Below are positions 32,827-42,427 of a DNA stretch of 64,000 nucleotides, piece by piece (the stretch's first letter is position 1; the number at the start of each line of letters is the position of its first letter). The notes beneath the pieces were generated by a model. The model was not told the origin of the DNA, searched no databases, and was given only the letters and a program-made list of their open reading frames with translations. The DNA is from CALGLS01 sp047626155. GTDB lineage: Bacteria > Bacteroidota > Bacteroidia > Chitinophagales > Saprospiraceae. The DNA is taken from positions 1-64,000 of the forward strand of contig JBLHRR010000006.1 of NCBI GenBank assembly GCA_047626155.1. Reading direction: 5' to 3'. Made by a program: the position numbers and the translations under genes.

Positions 32827-35244
32827 ATGGATCAACCTTTACCTATAAAAACTAGTCTTTCGTCTACCGTTGATCTCGGTACGGCTATTCCTGAATTTAA
32901 GAATTTGGTGGCACGTTTGATTTGTGAATCCTGGGAAACCGAGGAGGCACGACCCCACTTCCAATCTTTAGCAGATGGAATGAAAAAAATGTTGGCAGAG
33001 CTATCTGCAATCGGAGATGCCGCCGCCTACGACGTAAGTCAATCATCAACAGATTTTATTCCTTGGTTTATTACTTTTGACTGGATGCACAATGCAAAAT
33101 CCTTCTTGTTGTTGTGGCGGGATATTTTGTTTCAGGAACAACGGGCCTGGTTGAAAGTATCATCGGGAGAAGTATCCATGGAGAAGTTTTTAGCATTGCA
33201 ATATGCCACTAAGGAATCCATTACGGATGCTTTTTCCACCTTGTTTATTGATTTAGAATCAGCGGTCTCTCATCCTTTGAATAATGCAAAGCAGTTGGAA
33301 AAGTGGCGATTACAGGATATGCCTTGGCCAATTTATAAAACCCAATTAGAGCAGTTTCCAGAACAGGTAGAAAGTTTGATTCGCCAATCTGAAATGTTGT
33401 GGAACAGTTCAGAGGCTTTTGTTTTAGTAGCCAATCATTTTAATCAGGTGTATGATTTTTGGTTAAGTCAAATTTTAAATTTGAAAAATGCTTTGCAAGA
33501 AACCCTGGGGCAGTTGGAAAAGGAGGAAGTAATAGACACAGAATGGCTGACAGAAGAACTGGAAAAAATAGATGATATTTGGGAGAATCCGGATAATGCA
33601 GAAATTTTTCACGCACATTTGGATGACTATATTTCAAGGTTTCCAGAGAAAGAAAAAATTTTTGCAGCGGTAGATGGAGGAATGTTGTTATATAAAGAAT
33701 TGAATCTACGCTCAGAAGTACGTGCTTGGCTAGAGTCGGAACTACTGACTGAAATTTACGAGCTCTTTATGATTCGGGATGGTATCACGAATAAGATGCA
33801 CCTGAATATCGTTAGCATTAAAAACCTGTTACACCTGGATGAAGAAGGCCAGCTGCTTTCAGACAGAGAGACGATTGTACAGGTTTTAACTAATTTCCTT
33901 AAAAGCCTCAGCCGTTCGGAAGAAAGAACGATGCAGCTGAAAGATGCATCACTGGAAAAAATAAAAAAAGACTTTACCCTTACTAATATTTATAAAGATG
34001 ATTTTCTAGCACGCCCTTTACAATACACCATCAGCCAATACCGAGATTCTGCTCGTTGGATGGAAATCCAAAATTGGATTAAAAAACAAGGTGCACGCGT
34101 AAATCAATTGCAACGCAATGTACTGGCTGAGGAAGCGCTTAGTATTTCGGAAAGAATAGTCAGAGTTGTCAATAGTCGACGCCCGGAAGCAGAGAATAGT
34201 CACTACACCAATATGTTTTTGACAAAAGGATGGATCGGAGATTCCTTTGTAGTCGGGCGCGAGTCAGAGTTGGCGCGAGTGGCGGCTATGATTGAAAATT
34301 GGAAAATGGGATTCCGTGGTGCTGTAATGCTGACAGGAAAACGGTTCGCAGGGAAAACGCTATTTGGAGAACTAATAGATCAACGCTTTTTTAATAACAG
34401 GTCGATTAAGTTGATGCCCTATACACGCTGCGTTTTGCCAGGGAAGAAGAAACGCCATTTGGATGTGACTTGCGATTTGGATGCTGCTTTGAAATTCGTG
34501 GCGCGATTTAGTAAAGAGAAAAAAACAATGGTCTGGATTGATGATTTGGAACATTGGCGTAGTGATAAAACTTCTTTGGCAGGGAATGTAAGCAATCTGT
34601 TATCTTATATTGATAATTATTCCGACCGTTTGTTTTTTGTAGTTAGTTCGAGCAATTGGTTGAAAGTGCAACTTTCTACAGCTTTTGATATTGATAAGGT
34701 TTTTCAAAGTGAAATCAACCTGGGTTACATGAGTGCTACTAAAATTAGAGAAGCGATTCTAGTTAGGCACAGCGCAACGCATACGGTTTTGTTCAATGAA
34801 GAAGAAGAGGAAATGACTGGCTCACAATTGACGAGAATCATAAATCGCATCAGCCAAATATCTGAAGGTAATATAGGTGAAGCCTTGCAACGTTGGGCAT
34901 ACACTGTAGAAAAAATTGATGAGGAGCGTATTCGCTTGCCCAAAACTTCTTATCATGCTTTACCACCTTTCTTAAGTACGGATGCCGCTTTATTGTTACA
35001 ATCCATCATGATGGAAAAGGCCAGTAGCGAAAAACAGTTGCGAAAATTATTTGGACCAGCCTACTCTAAAAATTATGAAGTGACTTTGAAACGAATGCTC
35101 AATCTGGGTATTCTGGAAAAAACGCAGGGCCGAGAGATAATAATCAATCGCTATATCTCTAACGAAATTGGAAAGTTGTTGTCTCAAAAATTTGATTTCC
35201 AATACATGCATCAAATCAATACTAAAAAACAAGTTCGGATATGA
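32827..35244 (+). CDS. Large P-loop ATPase (AAA/STAND-like), unknown role
   Basis: This is an 805-residue protein. The first 470 residues are helical, acidic and unrecognised. From residue 476 it reads VGRESELARV, the usual lead-in to AAA_16/STAND ATPases, then Walker A GKRFAGKT (504-511), Walker B MVWIDDLEHW (about 569-578), a sensor-like FFVVSSSNW, and a C-terminal winged-helix-like region (LRKLFGPAYSKNYEVTLKRMLNLGILEKT). There is no signal peptide. Its last four bases are the start of the MscS-like gene (ATGA), so the two are translated together. It may be a regulatory or defence-type ATPase controlling the membrane partner, but no family name can be given. Confidence 0.75.
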   Translation: MDQPLPIKTSLSSTVDLGTAIPEFKNLVARLICESWETEEARPHFQSLADGMKKMLAELSAIGDAAAYDVSQSSTDFIPWFITFDWMHNAKSFLLLWRDILFQEQRAWLKVSSGEVSMEKFLALQYATKESITDAFSTLFIDLESAVSHPLNNAKQLEKWRLQDMPWPIYKTQLEQFPEQVESLIRQSEMLWNSSEAFVLVANHFNQVYDFWLSQILNLKNALQETLGQLEKEEVIDTEWLTEELEKIDDIWENPDNAEIFHAHLDDYISRFPEKEKIFAAVDGGMLLYKELNLRSEVRAWLESELLTEIYELFMIRDGITNKMHLNIVSIKNLLHLDEEGQLLSDRETIVQVLTNFLKSLSRSEERTMQLKDASLEKIKKDFTLTNIYKDDFLARPLQYTISQYRDSARWMEIQNWIKKQGARVNQLQRNVLAEEALSISERIVRVVNSRRPEAENSHYTNMFLTKGWIGDSFVVGRESELARVAAMIENWKMGFRGAVMLTGKRFAGKTLFGELIDQRFFNNRSIKLMPYTRCVLPGKKKRHLDVTCDLDAALKFVARFSKEKKTMVWIDDLEHWRSDKTSLAGNVSNLLSYIDNYSDRLFFVVSSSNWLKVQLSTAFDIDKVFQSEINLGYMSATKIREAILVRHSATHTVLFNEEEEEMTGSQLTRIINRISQISEGNIGEALQRWAYTVEKIDEERIRLPKTSYHALPPFLSTDAALLLQSIMMEKASSEKQLRKLFGPAYSKNYEVTLKRMLNLGILEKTQGREIIINRYISNEIGKLLSQKFDFQYMHQINTKKQVRI

Positions 35245-35963
35245 GATTGGAAGAATATACCATTAGTTGGACTCTCTGGTTCTTTGCCTTGCTGGCTGTT
35301 GTTGGTTTGTATTTTGTATTACGATTGTTAGCAAATATATTAGACCGGGTGAACGTGCTAGGTAAGCGGCAAAGGCCCGCTAGAGAAGTGCTAAATGTAG
35401 TGTTGCGTTTATATGAACCTGCGGCTAGTTTGTTTTTATTGGTAGGCTTTGTTTTTATCAACATTTTGCTTCATGGCTTATTGGTGATTTTTGTATTCAT
35501 TTTGGCTTTCTATCCGGTAAAAAACTATGTAAATGGGCGCTTGTTTTTACTGGCGCATAAGTTACAGGAAGGGCAAAGAATACGAGTCAACGAAATGAGT
35601 GGGATCATTCGCGATTTAGGTCGCTTGGGTGTTTCCTTGCAAACGTCGGAAGGGCTTCGCTTTATAAATTATACGACTTTATTGTCTGACGGCTATTTAT
35701 TGTTGAAAGGAGAAAAAATTGGACGATTGCATCAGTTGTCTATTTCCTCAGGTGCAGAAATAGAAGCACTAACGGTTTCTTCTTTGAAGAATAGATTGTT
35801 CTCTTGTCCGTATATTGATTGGTCTTTGCGACCGGAGATCAAGGAGGATGACGAGGGGAAGGGTGGTTTGCTGGCGCAGGTGTTGGTCCGAGAGGATGCG
35901 CACTTGAGGTCTTTGGTGGAGTTGGTTCGGGAGTGGGGATATGGTTGTGTGGTTGTGGGCTAG
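35241..35963 (+). CDS. MscS-like membrane protein
   Basis: This 240-residue protein has one N-terminal helix, a long hydrophobic double span (about residues 50-95) and then a beta domain like the middle domain of MscS: QEGQRIRVNEMSGIIRDLGRLGVSLQTSEGLRFINYTTLL. In true channels this reads with a GDxI opening and ends in a PNS-type motif, here replaced by INYTTLL. The C-terminal part is a small alpha/beta domain. It overlaps the ATPase gene by four bases. A strong terminator (36011-36034) follows, so ATPase and channel-like gene form the end of a transcript. Confidence 0.75.
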   Translation: MRLEEYTISWTLWFFALLAVVGLYFVLRLLANILDRVNVLGKRQRPAREVLNVVLRLYEPAASLFLLVGFVFINILLHGLLVIFVFILAFYPVKNYVNGRLFLLAHKLQEGQRIRVNEMSGIIRDLGRLGVSLQTSEGLRFINYTTLLSDGYLLLKGEKIGRLHQLSISSGAEIEALTVSSLKNRLFSCPYIDWSLRPEIKEDDEGKGGLLAQVLVREDAHLRSLVELVREWGYGCVVVG

Positions 35964-36010
35964 GCGCAGTGGGTCTACCCCGAGTTGCGACTTCATGCTG
36001 ATTTGGGTTT

Positions 36011-36034
36011 GACTCCTTCGGAGTCTGCTTTTTT
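36011..36034 (+). terminator. Rho-independent terminator after the MscS-like gene
   Basis: GACTCC (36011-36016) and GGAGTC (36020-36025) form a perfect stem with a TTC loop, and a T-rich tail runs to 36034. Confidence 0.85.
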
Positions 36035-36056
36035 AAATGTTTAAGAAAATTTATTT

Positions 36057-37340
36057 ATGGAAATTTTATCGTCTTATAATATCATTATTGCTTCTAGTGT
36101 TATTTTGATTCTTTCTTTTGCTTTTGGGGAGATTTCTAAGAAGACGAATATTCCGTCTGTCTTGATGTTGATTGTATTGGGGATTTTGCTCAAATTCGGT
36201 ATAGATGCGGCGGGAGGAAAGGAATTGAACTTTTTACCGATTTTAGAAGTTTTGGGGATTGTTGGGTTAATCATGATTGTACTGGAGGCGGCCTTGGAAT
36301 TGGAGCTGAAGCAGGAAAAAATGATCCCCATTGCAAAAGCGTTTTCGATTGCGTTGATTGGTCTGCTGCTCTCTGCCTGGGTGGCCGCTATGATTTTGCA
36401 TCACTTTGTAGATGGAATGACGATGGAGAAGGCCTGGTTGTACGCTACCCCCTTGTCGATTTTGTCATCGGCGATTATTATCCCTTCGGTGGCGAGTTTG
36501 CGGGATGATAAAAAAGAATTTCATATTTACGAAAGTACCTTCTCTGATATCCTAGGGATTATGATGTTCTATTTTTTAGCGGGCCAGTTAGACGACGCTG
36601 CGGAACATGCTTCGGGCTTGGGAGGGTTTGGATTAAATGTAGTAATTACGGTGGTTCTCTCTTTGATTGCGAGTTATACCATTGTGCTGATTTTTCAGAA
36701 TATTAAAAGCCATACTAAGCTCTTTTTGCTTATAGCAGTACTCTTGTTATTATATGCGTTGGGTAAGAAAATGCACCTCTCCTCTCTGATTATTATTTTG
36801 ATCTTTGGTTTACTGATTGCGAATATGAATCTTTTCTTCAGAGGGCCTTTGAAGAAATTACTTAACTACAAAGAGGCTAAGCATATTTATGATGGTCTTC
36901 ATGTTATTACAATGGAAACGGCCTTCGTGGTACGTACTTTTTTCTTTGTGATTTTTGGAATCACCATCGTTTTGTCTTCTTTACTTAACTTGAAGGTGGC
37001 TTTGATTAGTGTCCTCATTATTGCCTCTATCTATATCATCCGTTACGGAATACTTGCCTTGTTTATCGGAAAAGATATTTTGCCACAGCTCTACATCGCT
37101 CCACGTGGATTGATTACGGTATTGTTGTTTTATGCTATACCTAAAGATCTTGTTCCAGGTTTTGAACCGGGTGTCTTACTTTTTATTATCATCGGTACCA
37201 GTCTTATTATGACTTTCGCAATGATAGCAGATAAGCAACGGACGGGCGAAGCAGTACGCAAAGCGAGTAGTAACCCAATTGGTTATGAACGCTGGTCTGC
37301 TCCGACGATTGAAACGCTGGATGAGGAACCAAAAAAATAA
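36057..37340 (+). CDS. Cation:proton antiporter (NhaP/CPA-type)
   Basis: This 427-residue protein has 11-12 membrane helices and the Na+/H+ exchanger fold. Landmarks are IPSVLMLIVLGILLKFG, IVLEAALELELK in helix 3-4, PLSILSSAIIIPSV in the discontinuous helix, and FSDILGIMMFYF, where the acidic residue replaces the usual ND pair. The late IAPRGLITVLLFYAIP also fits. The layout fits the CPA1/CPA2 antiporters that expel Na+ or K+ in exchange for protons. It starts just after the terminator of the previous unit and is followed two bases later by a zinc-ribbon protein gene. Confidence 0.88.
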   Translation: MEILSSYNIIIASSVILILSFAFGEISKKTNIPSVLMLIVLGILLKFGIDAAGGKELNFLPILEVLGIVGLIMIVLEAALELELKQEKMIPIAKAFSIALIGLLLSAWVAAMILHHFVDGMTMEKAWLYATPLSILSSAIIIPSVASLRDDKKEFHIYESTFSDILGIMMFYFLAGQLDDAAEHASGLGGFGLNVVITVVLSLIASYTIVLIFQNIKSHTKLFLLIAVLLLLYALGKKMHLSSLIIILIFGLLIANMNLFFRGPLKKLLNYKEAKHIYDGLHVITMETAFVVRTFFFVIFGITIVLSSLLNLKVALISVLIIASIYIIRYGILALFIGKDILPQLYIAPRGLITVLLFYAIPKDLVPGFEPGVLLFIIIGTSLIMTFAMIADKQRTGEAVRKASSNPIGYERWSAPTIETLDEEPKK

Positions 37341-37342
37341 GC

Positions 37343-38077
37343 ATGGATCACAAAGAAATTGAAAAATACAAGCTCGAACTAAAGGAAGTCCCTTTAGAGT
37401 CTGCGCCTGCTGATCACAGAAAAATAAACTGCAGCTCCTGCGGTAATCATATCCCCGCTGATAACATTAATATCAATGATAAAATTGCAAAGTGTAACAA
37501 TTGCAATGTGGTCTTTTCTTTCCAAAATGAAATTGCGAGTTTACTGAAAAGAGAAAAGACGAAACAAGAAGTCCTCCGCCCGGAAGGCATTGATATTTTT
37601 TATTTTCAAGAAGATTTGGACATTGTCATTAAGCAACCAATGACAGCATTAGAGGTTATTGGGCTTTCCTTGTTGCCGCTTTTCGTTTTCGTATTCGGTG
37701 CTCTTTTTTTTAAAGGAAAAATTGGTATGATGATGCCAATCATTACCGGATTTCTGTCTGTTATTTTGATTGGAAATTTATTCATGCGCTCCAAGCACAA
37801 GGTTCACCTTAGTGTTGGTAGAAAATTCTTATCTATAAAATGGCGACCAAGGAAATTTTATAAGGACCAATTCTATCCGATCCAAGAGATAGATCAAATT
37901 TATGTGAAAAATGTTGCCGGTCAATATACTATTTACATGATTTTGAATGGGGCAGATGGACAGAAGCATGTGCCATTAATTTCAGGAATTGACAGTATGT
38001 CAAAGGCGAGATACCTGGAGCAAGAGATTGAATATCATTTAGGTATTGAGGATCGGGAGGTGCCGGAGGAGTCTTAG
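37343..38077 (+). CDS. Zinc-ribbon membrane protein, unknown
   Basis: This 244-residue protein has an N-terminal zinc ribbon with two CxxC pairs (CSSCGNHIP and CNNCNVVF, residues about 30-55), two membrane helices (about 110-150) and a C-terminal beta domain (HKVHLSVGRKFLSIKWRP, IQEIDQIYVKNVAGQYTIYMI). That domain resembles PH-like bacterial membrane domains. The start is two bases from the antiporter stop codon, so it is co-translated and may regulate the antiporter. Function unknown. Confidence 0.7.
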   Translation: MDHKEIEKYKLELKEVPLESAPADHRKINCSSCGNHIPADNININDKIAKCNNCNVVFSFQNEIASLLKREKTKQEVLRPEGIDIFYFQEDLDIVIKQPMTALEVIGLSLLPLFVFVFGALFFKGKIGMMMPIITGFLSVILIGNLFMRSKHKVHLSVGRKFLSIKWRPRKFYKDQFYPIQEIDQIYVKNVAGQYTIYMILNGADGQKHVPLISGIDSMSKARYLEQEIEYHLGIEDREVPEES

Positions 38078-38166
38078 TTATTAGGTGTCAATTGGCTCTA
38101 TGTGTGCAGTTTTTGCAAAAAATGAATTTGGATGGATTACAACTCAAACGTAAATTTATTTTCCTT

Positions 38167-38233
38167 GCGTCTTTACCTGAGAATGTTGGGAACTGTCCCG
38201 AAAGTATTTTCAAAACACCCAACCAATAGACGC
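38167..38233. repeat. Two-tier inverted repeat
   Basis: GCGTCT (38167-38172) pairs with AGACGC (38228-38233), and GTTGGG (38185-38190) pairs with CCCAAC (38218-38223). It overlaps the 3' end of the outer-membrane-protein remnant and could be its old terminator. Confidence 0.5.
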
Positions 38234-38407
38234 TCCAGGGTAAAGCAAAAAGAAAGAGATCGTACTTAGCCCTTCCACATCATCCAAGGGAACCCTAACA
38301 AAAGAAGGGGACAAACCAATTCGAAAAGTAAGCGGCCGGTATTCTGTATGATAACGATAGATGACTGATCCAGAGGGAAAGATCAAAGTGCGACCTTGGC
38401 GACCTTT
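38210..38407 (-). pseudogene. C-terminal remnant of an outer-membrane beta-barrel protein
   Basis: An open frame of about 65 codons without a start ends at TGA (38212-38210). It is bounded upstream by an in-frame TAA at about 38410. The translation has alternating beta-strand character (SVIYRYHTEYRPL, FRIGLSPSFVRVPLDD, ISFFLLYPGASIGWVF) and ends in Phe, as barrel proteins do. I read it as the leftover last strands of a deleted gene. The rest of the 355-base gap between the zinc-ribbon gene and the next gene shows nothing else except the hairpin at its end. Confidence 0.45.
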
Positions 38408-38432
38408 TTATTTGCACGGACCCAGCTGTTTT

Positions 38433-39173
38433 TTACCACTCGTCGTCTTCTTCTAACATTTCTTCTTCACCTTCCTGGTCATTCCCATATTGATAAGGAG
38501 CATCACCGTTTGTGTCCAATATGATTGGATAGGGAGATGTTGGATTACCGGTCGCAATTTCTAATAAATCGACGTGGAGTTCCCAACTGTCGTCATAGTT
38601 GAAAAGGTATAGAAAGCGTTGTTGTGGAATTAAGTTTAAAGTTTCTAGCGTTTGCTCATTCGCATAGGGAGGCTTCCCGCTGCGGGGATCGTTAAAGAAT
38701 TTTTTGGAAGCTCTTACTCGGTTGTCCATATAAAAACCATAGAGATGTTCGTTATCAAATTCAAATGCATTTTGAATGGCCAGGTGGACATGGGAAAGAC
38801 TGTGCCCTGGATTGAAGGCAATGGTTCGCCAAATGTCAGGTTTGTGGGTTATAGAAAATTTGAAAATATATTGAGCACCTGTTGGTAGTTCTTTTTCCTC
38901 CGAAGTATCGGGTGTTGGATTTCCTAACATCGCTTTTGCATGTGCGATTTTCTCCGCGATCAAATCTGTGATGTCCATCAATGTAGGCTCTCCTCCTCTT
39001 TGCGCTAGCTCTGAAAAAAGGGCTGCCATACTAAGGTCTACGCCGAGTTCTTCTTTTGCCCGTACTTCTATAATGGCCATGTGCTCCTGGATTTCTTCAG
39101 GGCTAGGGTCCTCGGAAAGGCTAGGGAGATTGAAGTCGTAGGGATCTTCTGGACTGTTTTCGTTTTTATTCAT
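38433..39173 (-). CDS. Plasmid pRiA4b ORF-3-like protein
   Basis: This 246-residue protein has a central pRiA4b ORF-3 domain (residues about 95-215): YIFKFSITHKPDIWRTIAFNPGHSLSHVHLAIQNAFEFDNEHLYGFYM, then LIPQQRFLYLFNYDDSWELHVDLLEI. Acidic tails flank it on both sides. The family is widespread on plasmids and chromosomes and its function is unknown; it is sometimes seen near mobile elements. Here it stands 53 bases after the helicase-nuclease gene on the same strand, so they may be co-transcribed. Confidence 0.88.
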   Translation of the reverse strand: MNKNENSPEDPYDFNLPSLSEDPSPEEIQEHMAIIEVRAKEELGVDLSMAALFSELAQRGGEPTLMDITDLIAEKIAHAKAMLGNPTPDTSEEKELPTGAQYIFKFSITHKPDIWRTIAFNPGHSLSHVHLAIQNAFEFDNEHLYGFYMDNRVRASKKFFNDPRSGKPPYANEQTLETLNLIPQQRFLYLFNYDDSWELHVDLLEIATGNPTSPYPIILDTNGDAPYQYGNDQEGEEEMLEEDDEW

Positions 39174-39226
39174 TTGTTTAATTTCTTATTATCATCATTG
39201 TGAAAAGAGGAAAATAACAGGCGGTA

Positions 39227-42200
39227 TCAATCATCCAATTCTTCAATTTCTTTATCGGCTAATGAATCGACTTTCCGCTGTCCTTTTACAAAATTACACC
39301 AGACACAGTATTGTTCATTGCAGCCTTCATAGAATTCATGATTCTGGATTTTTTTCCAACTGTCTCGGATCATATCTTTTACGACCTCCACGTACTCGCC
39401 GGAATAGGTCAATTCAAATTCCTTAAACTCTCCTTTACTATCTGGTTCCATATAGGAAATAGCAGCTGATTGGGCGACCTTTTCAGGCTGTGCTGTTTCA
39501 AAAAGTATTTTATAAAAATACAATTGCCTCCAGTAGTTTCCTCCCAGAGGTTTGGCTTTCGTTGGTTGACGTACTTTGTTTTTATCTAAACTTCCAGTCT
39601 TATAATCAACAATATGCACACGGCCTTGTTCGAAAACATCAATTCGGTCAACGGCACCGGTTAATGGAATGCCTTCCATTTCCACATTGCGTACATCATG
39701 TTCTATCAGTACTTGCTTTGGCCAGTTGTCAATATATTGTTGGTAATATTTTTGAAGTATCCGTTTACCAATACTCATCCGGCGATCATATTCTTTGGGA
39801 CGGAAATAAGCACGGTAACGGCGCATTTCTTCTTCAAAAAAGCCTACGAAAAAATCAACAGGAGGGAATGACTTATCTGTGTCCAGCTTCATTTTTTCAA
39901 ATTGGCGTCGCAGCGCAAAGTGAATAGCTGTTCCATAGGAGGCAGCCTCCGATTGAACAGAAGGTAAGCGCAAAACCTTTTCATAATAAAAACTTAAAGG
40001 ACAACGTAGGTAACTATTCAAACTGCTAATACTCAATACGAAATTTTCTAACAATGTATCTGCAAGTGCTTTTTCTAATTTGGGAATGTTCGGAACTTCT
40101 TGCTCGCGGAGCAATAAAAATTGTGCATCCAAAATCAAATCGGTTGGCAGGCTCTTTTTTTCAACCTCTATTTGCGTAGCGGCTAATATTTCATCAATGT
40201 ACACCGTTCGGGCCATCGCCTTTCCTTTTTCGTTTTCCTTAGCGTAGGAAATATAGAGGTACTCTTTTGCTCTTGTAATTGCAACATAGAATAATCGACG
40301 CCGAGCCTCCATCGCATCTTCTTCTCCCGATTGTGTCAGTGTATCCGGAAAGGTGAAACGGCGACCGCCATAACTTCGTCCCGGCTCCCACTGATCTTTG
40401 ACAGCGTCTAAAATAAAGACATATTGAAACTCAAGTCCTTTGCAACTGTGTGCTGTAATGAGGTTGACACCATCGTCCAATTGGATGTTACGCTGCAAGC
40501 GAATGGCCAGCCTGTTGGCATCCATACTGCTCAGGGTTTCTAACAATTTCTTAAGACTCAATCTTGGATTTCTATGTGCTTCCTTTTTGACAAAGCTCAT
40601 AAAAGTATTCATGATCTGGATCTGCCAAATCTTATCATCCTGCAACATAATGTGGCCCAACCACCCAGAACGATTGATTAATTTTTCGATGAAAATCGGT
40701 AGCGACATATTCACATAGTCGCCAATCAACTCTTCCAATAAATCGATGGCTTCCTGTACTTGCACTCCCGTTTTTAGCGAAAGCTTCTCCATGTTTTCTC
40801 GATTGCCTAAAGCAATACGCCAACTATCGGAAGACTTCTGTTGGTGCTTGGCGAGGAAGAGGCTTATGCTGTGTAAGTCAGCTTGGTCAATCCCCCAGAA
40901 GTTAAAATGTAAAATGCGATACAATAAATGTTCGCCACTACCAGGACGTACATATTCTAGGTAGAGATAGTGAATCAAGGTTCGCAAATTCCGGATTAGT
41001 GGAAGGTCGAGTATGTTTACTTCACGTTTGGTATTGTAAGGGATGCTCTTCTTCTCAAGTAAGGCGATTAAGTTTTCTGCCTGTCGATGCTTGGCGTAGA
41101 TTACCGCTACTTCTGATAAAGAAATTCCTTTCGCTTGAATTTCTAACAATTGTTCTGCAATACCTGTTTCTTCATGCAAGCGGTTGGGGTATTCCCGGAT
41201 AAACGGCTGTACGGTTGATCTGGCAAAAAGCATATTTCGAGCAGTCAGAATTTTTTCTATCCCTGGCAAGCTCGTTACAATCCTTCGCTTGTTGTTTTCA
41301 ATGACGCTTTTAGAAGTGTCTAGAATATGTTGAGAAGAACGGTAATTGTCTTTTAGTAGAATGAGGTTTAACTCGGAAGCATAGTCGTTGTGAAAATCCA
41401 CGAGGTTTTTCAAACGCGCACCTTGGAACTCATAAATGGATTGATCGTCATCACCTACAATAAAAATATTGGGGCTTTCCCAATAATCAATCAGCTTTTG
41501 CAAAATCTGATTTTGAGAACCGTTAGTGTCCTGGTATTCATCTACCAAGAAATATTGGTAACGCTCTTGATAACTTCGCAATAAGCCATCATGATTTTCA
41601 AAACCCTTTAGCACCCACTGGATCATATCCTCAAAATCGTAACGCCGTGCTTCCTGCATCATTTGCGTATAGGTTGGAAACAGATTTACGGCAGTACTTA
41701 ACAGTGCCATCTTTTCCACTTGTTCGTCAAACTTCCATTGTTTGATGTCTCCTTTTTTGAATTCCCTGCGCGTTTGCTTGTAGATATAATCTTCCCGATT
41801 AGGAAGATCAGCGAGGTACGTTTTTATACTGTTATGAATTAAATCAACCGACCAGTTCTCCGCCTTCATTCGTTGAAATAAATCCTGTAAATTCTTTTCA
41901 TAGAAATAAGGATCACCCGCTTTAGGTTTTAGTGCATGATCTTCCGGTATACTATCTAACAAGTCCCGAATGGTTTCTATTCGTTCCAGATCGCTAATTG
42001 GTTCGAGGTCATGTCGCCCAAAAAGTTCGAGATTGTCTTTTATGACATTATTACAAAAAGAATGAAAAGTGTAGATGTGAACGCGGTGTGCCTCTGGTCC
42101 GATAAACGAAAGCAAACGTTCGCGCATCGCTAAAACACCAGCATCTGTAAAAGTGAGGCAGAGGATGTTTCCAGCTTGGGCATCCGTCTCCATCAATATG

Positions 42201-42376
42201 CGCCCGATACGTGCAGTTAGGATGTGCGTTTTCCCTGTTCCCGGTCCGGCGATGACCATGACGGGGCCTTCTATGCTTTCCACGGCAGCCTTCTGACCGG
42301 GGTTTAAGCGGCTGAGTTCCTCCGTGAAAAGGGCATTGTATTCCTTGCGTCGTTTTGGATTAGTGGCTTCTTGCAT
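39227..42376 (-). CDS. UvrD/Rep-type helicase fused to an Fe-S PD-(D/E)XK nuclease
   Basis: This 1049-residue protein has a superfamily 1A helicase in residues 1-750: Q motif NPGQKAAV, Walker A GPGTGKT (44-50), motif II VDEYQDTN, motif III GDDDQSIYEFQGA, motif IV region NYRSS, motif V LITAHSCKGLEFQYVF and motif VI RRLFYVAITRAK. The C-terminal 280 residues form a RecB-like nuclease, with GTAIHFALR, VDRIDVFEQGRVHIVDYKTGS and Cys residues in RCPLSFYY and CNEQYCVWC that would hold a 4Fe-4S cluster, as in AddB and Cas4. It probably processes DNA ends in repair. It is a single-chain relative of AddAB-like enzymes. Confidence 0.92.
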   Translation of the reverse strand: MQEATNPKRRKEYNALFTEELSRLNPGQKAAVESIEGPVMVIAGPGTGKTHILTARIGRILMETDAQAGNILCLTFTDAGVLAMRERLLSFIGPEAHRVHIYTFHSFCNNVIKDNLELFGRHDLEPISDLERIETIRDLLDSIPEDHALKPKAGDPYFYEKNLQDLFQRMKAENWSVDLIHNSIKTYLADLPNREDYIYKQTRREFKKGDIKQWKFDEQVEKMALLSTAVNLFPTYTQMMQEARRYDFEDMIQWVLKGFENHDGLLRSYQERYQYFLVDEYQDTNGSQNQILQKLIDYWESPNIFIVGDDDQSIYEFQGARLKNLVDFHNDYASELNLILLKDNYRSSQHILDTSKSVIENNKRRIVTSLPGIEKILTARNMLFARSTVQPFIREYPNRLHEETGIAEQLLEIQAKGISLSEVAVIYAKHRQAENLIALLEKKSIPYNTKREVNILDLPLIRNLRTLIHYLYLEYVRPGSGEHLLYRILHFNFWGIDQADLHSISLFLAKHQQKSSDSWRIALGNRENMEKLSLKTGVQVQEAIDLLEELIGDYVNMSLPIFIEKLINRSGWLGHIMLQDDKIWQIQIMNTFMSFVKKEAHRNPRLSLKKLLETLSSMDANRLAIRLQRNIQLDDGVNLITAHSCKGLEFQYVFILDAVKDQWEPGRSYGGRRFTFPDTLTQSGEEDAMEARRRLFYVAITRAKEYLYISYAKENEKGKAMARTVYIDEILAATQIEVEKKSLPTDLILDAQFLLLREQEVPNIPKLEKALADTLLENFVLSISSLNSYLRCPLSFYYEKVLRLPSVQSEAASYGTAIHFALRRQFEKMKLDTDKSFPPVDFFVGFFEEEMRRYRAYFRPKEYDRRMSIGKRILQKYYQQYIDNWPKQVLIEHDVRNVEMEGIPLTGAVDRIDVFEQGRVHIVDYKTGSLDKNKVRQPTKAKPLGGNYWRQLYFYKILFETAQPEKVAQSAAISYMEPDSKGEFKEFELTYSGEYVEVVKDMIRDSWKKIQNHEFYEGCNEQYCVWCNFVKGQRKVDSLADKEIEELDD

Positions 42377-42427
42377 GAATGGGCAAGATACGTAAATTTT
42401 CAGCTTTGGTTATTAGCAGTTAGCTAT

